From: Micrococcaceae bacterium UBA6021
Lineage (GTDB): Bacteria > Actinomycetota > Actinomycetes > Actinomycetales > Micrococcaceae
NCBI GenBank assembly: GCA_002427975.1
Contig: DIZT01000225.1
Location: 514-8,408 of the forward strand
Reading direction: 5' to 3'
DNA length: 7,895 nucleotides
The translations under genes and the position numbers were made by a program. Within the stretch, counting starts at the first letter, position 1; every line of letters starts with the position of its first letter. The notes below the pieces were generated by a model that saw only the letters and a program-made list of their open reading frames with translations, was not told the DNA's origin and made no database searches. Positions 5,195 through 7,895 of the stretch are shown here, one piece after another.

Positions 5195-6555
5195 ACATTC
5201 GCTCCAATCACGCAGGAATCCACAGCTTCGCTGGTTGAGCTTGCCGACACCCCGGTCTCGACAAGCTCGACCACCGAGGCCGCGTCCAGTGCCTGGTCCA
5301 GGTCCCACAGGATGTCATCGATGTCCTCCAGGCCCACGGAAATACGGACCAGGTCCTCGGGAACGCCCGCGGACTCCAGCTGGGCCGGGCTCAGCTGCTG
5401 GTGGGTGGTGGAACCGGGGTGGATTACCAGGGTGCGGGAATCGCCCACATTGGCCAGGTGCGAGGCCAGCTGCAGGGATTCGATGAACTTCTGCCCGGCC
5501 GCACGGCCACCCTTCACGCCGAAGGAGAACACGGAGCCAGGGCCCAGCGGCAGGTACTTCCTGGCCCGCTCAAAGTGCGGGTGCGAGGGAAGTCCGGAGA
5601 AGTTCACGTAGGCCACGCGGGGGTCAGCTTCAAGCCATTCGGCCACAGCCTGCGCGTTCTTGAGGTGTTCGTCCAGGCGCTGCGGCAGGGTTTCAACGCC
5701 CTGCAGCAACTGGAAGGCCGACAGCGGGGACAGCGCCGGGCCGATATCGCGCAGCTGCTCGCAGCGCAGCTTCGTGAGGAAGCCGTACTCGCCGAAGTTG
5801 CCCCACCAGGAGACATTTCCGTAGGACGCCACCGGCTCGGTCATCGTGGGGAACTTGCCGTTGCCCCAATCAAACCGACCGCTTTCCACGATCACGCCGC
5901 CCAGGGTGGTCCCGTGCCCGCCCAGGAACTTGGTGGCGGAGTGGATCACGATGTCGGCGCCGTGTTCGATCGGGCGCACAAGGTACGGCGTACTCAAGGT
6001 GGCGTCGACGACGAGGGGGATGCCGGCGTCGTGCGCTACCTTGGCCAGGCCCGCAAGGTCCTGGACCTCCGACGACGGGTTGGCCACTGCCTCGACGAAT
6101 ATCGCCTTGGTGTTTTCCTTGATGGCCGCGGCGTAGTCGGCAGCGTCGGTGCCGGGAACGAAGGTGGTGTCCACGCCGAAGCGGCGCAGTGTCACGTCCA
6201 GCTGTGTAACCGTGCCGCCGTAGAGCTGGGAGGCTGCCACAATGTGGTCGCCGGACTGGGTCAGTGCGGCGAACGTGATGAACTCCGCTGCCATCCCCGA
6301 CGACGTCGCCACCGCACCGATGCCACCTTCAAGTGAGGCGATGCGCTCCTCGAAGGCCGCCACGGTGGGGTTGCCGATACGGGAGTAGATGTTGCCGTAC
6401 TTCTGCAGCGCGAACAGGTTGGCGGCGTCCTGGGTGTCCTTGAAGACGAAGGACGTGGTCTGGTAGATCGGTACCGCACGGGCGCCGTGCTCGGCGTCGG
6501 GAGTGCCGCCGGCGTGCAGGGCGCGGGTACGGAAGCCGAATTTGCGGTCAGCCAC
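5191..6555 (-). CDS. metY: O-acetylhomoserine sulfhydrylase
   Basis: MetY is a PLP enzyme of the Cys/Met metabolism family that makes homocysteine from O-acetylhomoserine and sulfide in the cytoplasm, or incorporates other thiols. The 454 residues show RALHAGG (11-17), NIYSRIGNPT (55-64), SSGMAAE, LYGGT, VVDATLSTPYL and the PLP lysine Lys209 in SATKFLGGHG. SRTLVIHPGSTTHQQL (373-388) is typical of the MetY/MetZ group. Start: GTG at 6555 shares one base with the sfnG stop (TAGTG). The ribosome site is weak, so coupling to sfnG is likely. The enzyme body ends near residue 425. The remaining 30 residues (from SVVELVETG) are encoded by an inverted repeat, an oddity discussed in the findings. Closely related transferases such as MetZ cannot be fully excluded. 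Confidence 0.93.
   Translation of the reverse strand: MADRKFGFRTRALHAGGTPDAEHGARAVPIYQTTSFVFKDTQDAANLFALQKYGNIYSRIGNPTVAAFEERIASLEGGIGAVATSSGMAAEFITFAALTQSGDHIVAASQLYGGTVTQLDVTLRRFGVDTTFVPGTDAADYAAAIKENTKAIFVEAVANPSSEVQDLAGLAKVAHDAGIPLVVDATLSTPYLVRPIEHGADIVIHSATKFLGGHGTTLGGVIVESGRFDWGNGKFPTMTEPVASYGNVSWWGNFGEYGFLTKLRCEQLRDIGPALSPLSAFQLLQGVETLPQRLDEHLKNAQAVAEWLEADPRVAYVNFSGLPSHPHFERARKYLPLGPGSVFSFGVKGGRAAGQKFIESLQLASHLANVGDSRTLVIHPGSTTHQQLSPAQLESAGVPEDLVRISVGLEDIDDILWDLDQALDAASVVELVETGVSASSTSEAVDSCVIGANV
5225..5280. repeat. Imperfect inverted repeat encoding the MetY tail
   Basis: Arms 5225-5251 and 5254-5280 match at 22 of 27 positions around a 2-nt centre. The core is GGTTGAGCTTGCCGACACC against the inverse GGTCGAGCTTGTCGAGACC, a short repeat type I recognise as common in Arthrobacter-like and other Micrococcales genomes. 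The element starts exactly at codon 426 of metY, is 56 bp long (not a multiple of three), and ends 20 nt before the ribosome site of the next gene. Confidence 0.8.
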
Positions 6556-7760
6556 TATGCGGTCACCAGCCCGGTGGTTGAGTTCGCCGAAACGGGGGCC
6601 TGCGACAGGTCCAGTTCCGTGCCGTTCTTGCGCGCCAGGTCAGCTTCGAGTTCGCGGACGATCGGCAGGATGTCCTGGCCGAACGCTGCCACTTCCTCCT
6701 GGAAGTGCAGGTAGCCGGTCAGGAAGAGGTTCACGCCGATCTTCTTGTACTCCACGATCCGCTCGGCGATCTGCTCCGGGGTGCCGATCAGCTGGGTCTT
6801 GAAGCCGTCGTTGTACTGGACCAGGTCCTCGAAGCTGGAGTCGGCCCACATGCCCTTGCCGTCCTTGGTGGACGCGCCGGCTTCCTGCACGGCGGCCCGG
6901 AAGCCCTGGACTGCAGGCTTGTGTGCCTTCTCCACGATTTCGCGCAGGGTGTCGCGGGCTTCCTTTTCGGAGTCGCGGGCGATCACAAAGCCGTTGAGGC
7001 CGAACCGGGGCGCGGCCAGGGCGCCGTCGGTACCGCGCTTAGTCTCACCCGAAGCGGCCACCACGCCTGCGATGTTCTCCTTGAAGCCTTCCAGGTCCTT
7101 GCCGTTGGAGAAGTACCAGTCAGCCACGCGGCCTGCCGTGGCCTGTGCCGCCGTCGAATTTCCGCCGAAGAAGATTTCCGGGTGGGCGCGGCCGGGAATG
7201 TCCACGGGCGCCGGGTTCAGGGTGAAGTCGGTGATGTTGTAGTACTTGCCGGACTGGCTGTATTCCTGCTCGGTCCACAGTCCGCGCAGCACCTTGATGA
7301 ATTCCTCGGTGCGGACGTAGCGTTCGTCGTGCTCCAGCCAGTCCAGGCCGAAGTTGGTGAACTCGTTCTTGAGCCAGCCGGAGACGATGTTGACGGCGGC
7401 GCGGCCGTTGGAGATGTGGTCCGCGGTGATGATGAACTTGGCCAGCACGCCGGGGTGCCACATGCCCGGGTGGACGGCAGCGATGACTTTCAGGCGCTCC
7501 GTGGCGGCCAGCAGCGCCAGGCTGAAGGACGTAGCTTCGTGCTGCTTGTCGGCTCCGTAGGAAGCGGCGTACCGGGTCTGCGTCAGGGCGTACTCGAAGC
7601 CTGAGTTCTCGGCGATCTGCGCGAGCTTCTTGTTGTAGTCAAAGTCCCAGCCGGTGCGCTGTTCGATGGTGGAGACCACCAGGCCGCCGGAAACGTTCGG
7701 CACCCAGTACGCAAACTTCAGGGGCTCCGAAAGGCGGGCAACGTTGCTGATGTCAGTCAT
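6555..7760 (-). CDS. sfnG: Dimethylsulfone monooxygenase SfnG (FMNH2-dependent)
   Basis: SfnG is a two-component flavin monooxygenase of the luciferase-like superfamily. It uses FMNH2, supplied by a partner reductase, to cleave dimethylsulfone into methanesulfinate and formaldehyde, opening dimethyl sulfide-derived sulfur to assimilation. The 401 residues match remembered Pseudomonas SfnG closely: KFAYWVPNVSGGLVVS (15-30), EQRTGWDFDYNKKLAQIAE, SGFEYALTQTRY, AAVNIVSGWLKNEF, WLEHDERY (141-148), PEIFFGGNS, RVADWYFSNG, FEDLVQYNDGFKTQLIGTP (310-328) and LHFQEEV. It is about 35-40 residues longer than Pseudomonas SfnG, partly from a C-terminal tail (about 382-401). No reductase gene is in the window. 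The ATG at 7760 follows AAGGA and overlaps the upstream stop by 4 nt (ATGA). Related FMNH2-dependent sulfonate oxygenases are the main alternative. Confidence 0.92.
   Translation of the reverse strand: MTDISNVARLSEPLKFAYWVPNVSGGLVVSTIEQRTGWDFDYNKKLAQIAENSGFEYALTQTRYAASYGADKQHEATSFSLALLAATERLKVIAAVHPGMWHPGVLAKFIITADHISNGRAAVNIVSGWLKNEFTNFGLDWLEHDERYVRTEEFIKVLRGLWTEQEYSQSGKYYNITDFTLNPAPVDIPGRAHPEIFFGGNSTAAQATAGRVADWYFSNGKDLEGFKENIAGVVAASGETKRGTDGALAAPRFGLNGFVIARDSEKEARDTLREIVEKAHKPAVQGFRAAVQEAGASTKDGKGMWADSSFEDLVQYNDGFKTQLIGTPEQIAERIVEYKKIGVNLFLTGYLHFQEEVAAFGQDILPIVRELEADLARKNGTELDLSQAPVSANSTTGLVTA
6567..6594. repeat. Degenerate copy of the GGTTGAG repeat at the sfnG end
   Basis: GGTTGAGTTCGCCGAAAC (6576-6593) matches the left arm of the 5225 repeat at 15 of 18 positions, in the same orientation. 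On the minus strand it encodes PVSANSTTG, which parallels GVSASSTSE in the MetY tail. A partner arm is at best very weak (around 6600-6620). Confidence 0.5.
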
Positions 7761-7895
7761 GAGTTTTCCTTTACTAGGGTCCGCTCGCGCAGGACGTCCT
7801 GGATTCCGGCAATCGCCGGTTCGTTTTGGAGGGAGGTGGTGTCGCCCAGGGCGGTCCCCTCGAATAATTGGGTCAGCAGCCGGCGCATGATCTTG
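7757..7895 (-). CDS. Acetyl-CoA synthetase-like protein, C-terminal end (partial)
   Basis: The last 45 codons and stop of a gene that begins beyond the window. The visible peptide starts KIMRRLL and continues LGDTTSLQNEPAIAGI before ending VKENS. KIMRR with a following GDTTSL matches the C-terminus of AMP-forming acetyl-CoA (or related short-chain acyl-CoA) synthetases. In that family the lysine of GKIMRR is the catalytic, acetylation-regulated residue; here it is the first residue visible. The TGA stop overlaps the sfnG ATG (ATGA), so it is co-transcribed and probably coupled with sfnG. Substrate cannot be judged from this fragment. The reading is supported by an open frame to the window edge and the conserved motif. 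Confidence 0.75.
   Translation of the reverse strand, partial: KIMRRLLTQLFEGTALGDTTSLQNEPAIAGIQDVLRERTLVKENS

Noticed and set aside
5401..6336. A 311-codon open frame on the plus strand opposite metY
   Set aside because: It is the mirror of a well-conserved gene in high-GC DNA; its translation shows no domain and no ribosome site context.
6705..7604. A 299-codon open frame on the plus strand opposite sfnG
   Set aside because: It is an antisense shadow of SfnG codons with no recognisable motifs.
1..7895. CRISPR array, tRNA/rRNA, transposase or prophage signals
   Set aside because: No regularly spaced direct repeats, cloverleaf-like sequence or mobile-element protein was seen on either strand.

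Overview
The window comes from a GC-rich chromosome. Gene content, GTG starts, tight 4-nt overlaps, an ECF sigma/membrane anti-sigma pair and short inverted repeats related to GGTTGAGCTTGTCGAGACC suggest an actinobacterium of the Micrococcales, most likely Arthrobacter or a relative. The genus is an inference from recognition, not from a search.

Layout. (1) 54-686, minus strand: a diverged protein that looks like the uracil-DNA glycosylase superfamily. (2) 687-1151: a divergent intergenic region with weak promoter-like boxes and a nested stem-loop. (3) 1152-2441, plus: purA, adenylosuccinate synthetase, followed by a long GC-rich hairpin and then a separate 18-bp perfect inverted repeat. (4) 2763-3092, plus: a small YegP/DUF1508-domain protein. 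(5) 3126-3237: an A6-G-T6 palindrome, an ECF-type promoter (GTAACC, 16 nt, CGAT) and a textbook intrinsic terminator. (6) 3329-4686, plus: an ECF sigma factor whose stop overlaps the start of a one-pass membrane protein, read as its anti-sigma factor. (7) 4700-7895, minus: four tightly packed genes. In order of transcription these are the end of an acetyl-CoA-synthetase-like gene, sfnG (dimethylsulfone monooxygenase), metY (O-acetylhomoserine sulfhydrylase) and a YccU-type CoA-binding protein. The run ends in a terminator lying inside the last codons of the convergent anti-sigma gene.

How the parts fit. The minus-strand cluster joins oxidation of an organosulfur compound (SfnG) to assimilation of reduced sulfur into homocysteine (MetY), so it reads as a sulfur-scavenging operon. 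The sigma/anti-sigma pair reads as an envelope-sensing switch, and the GTAAC-type promoter upstream suggests autoregulation. purA is a housekeeping gene.

The most interesting points are the promoter and hairpin in front of the sigma gene, the perfect inverted repeat after purA, and a short repeat family that appears to supply the C-terminal tails of both MetY and SfnG at operon junctions. I found no CRISPR array, tRNA, rRNA, transposase or phage gene.
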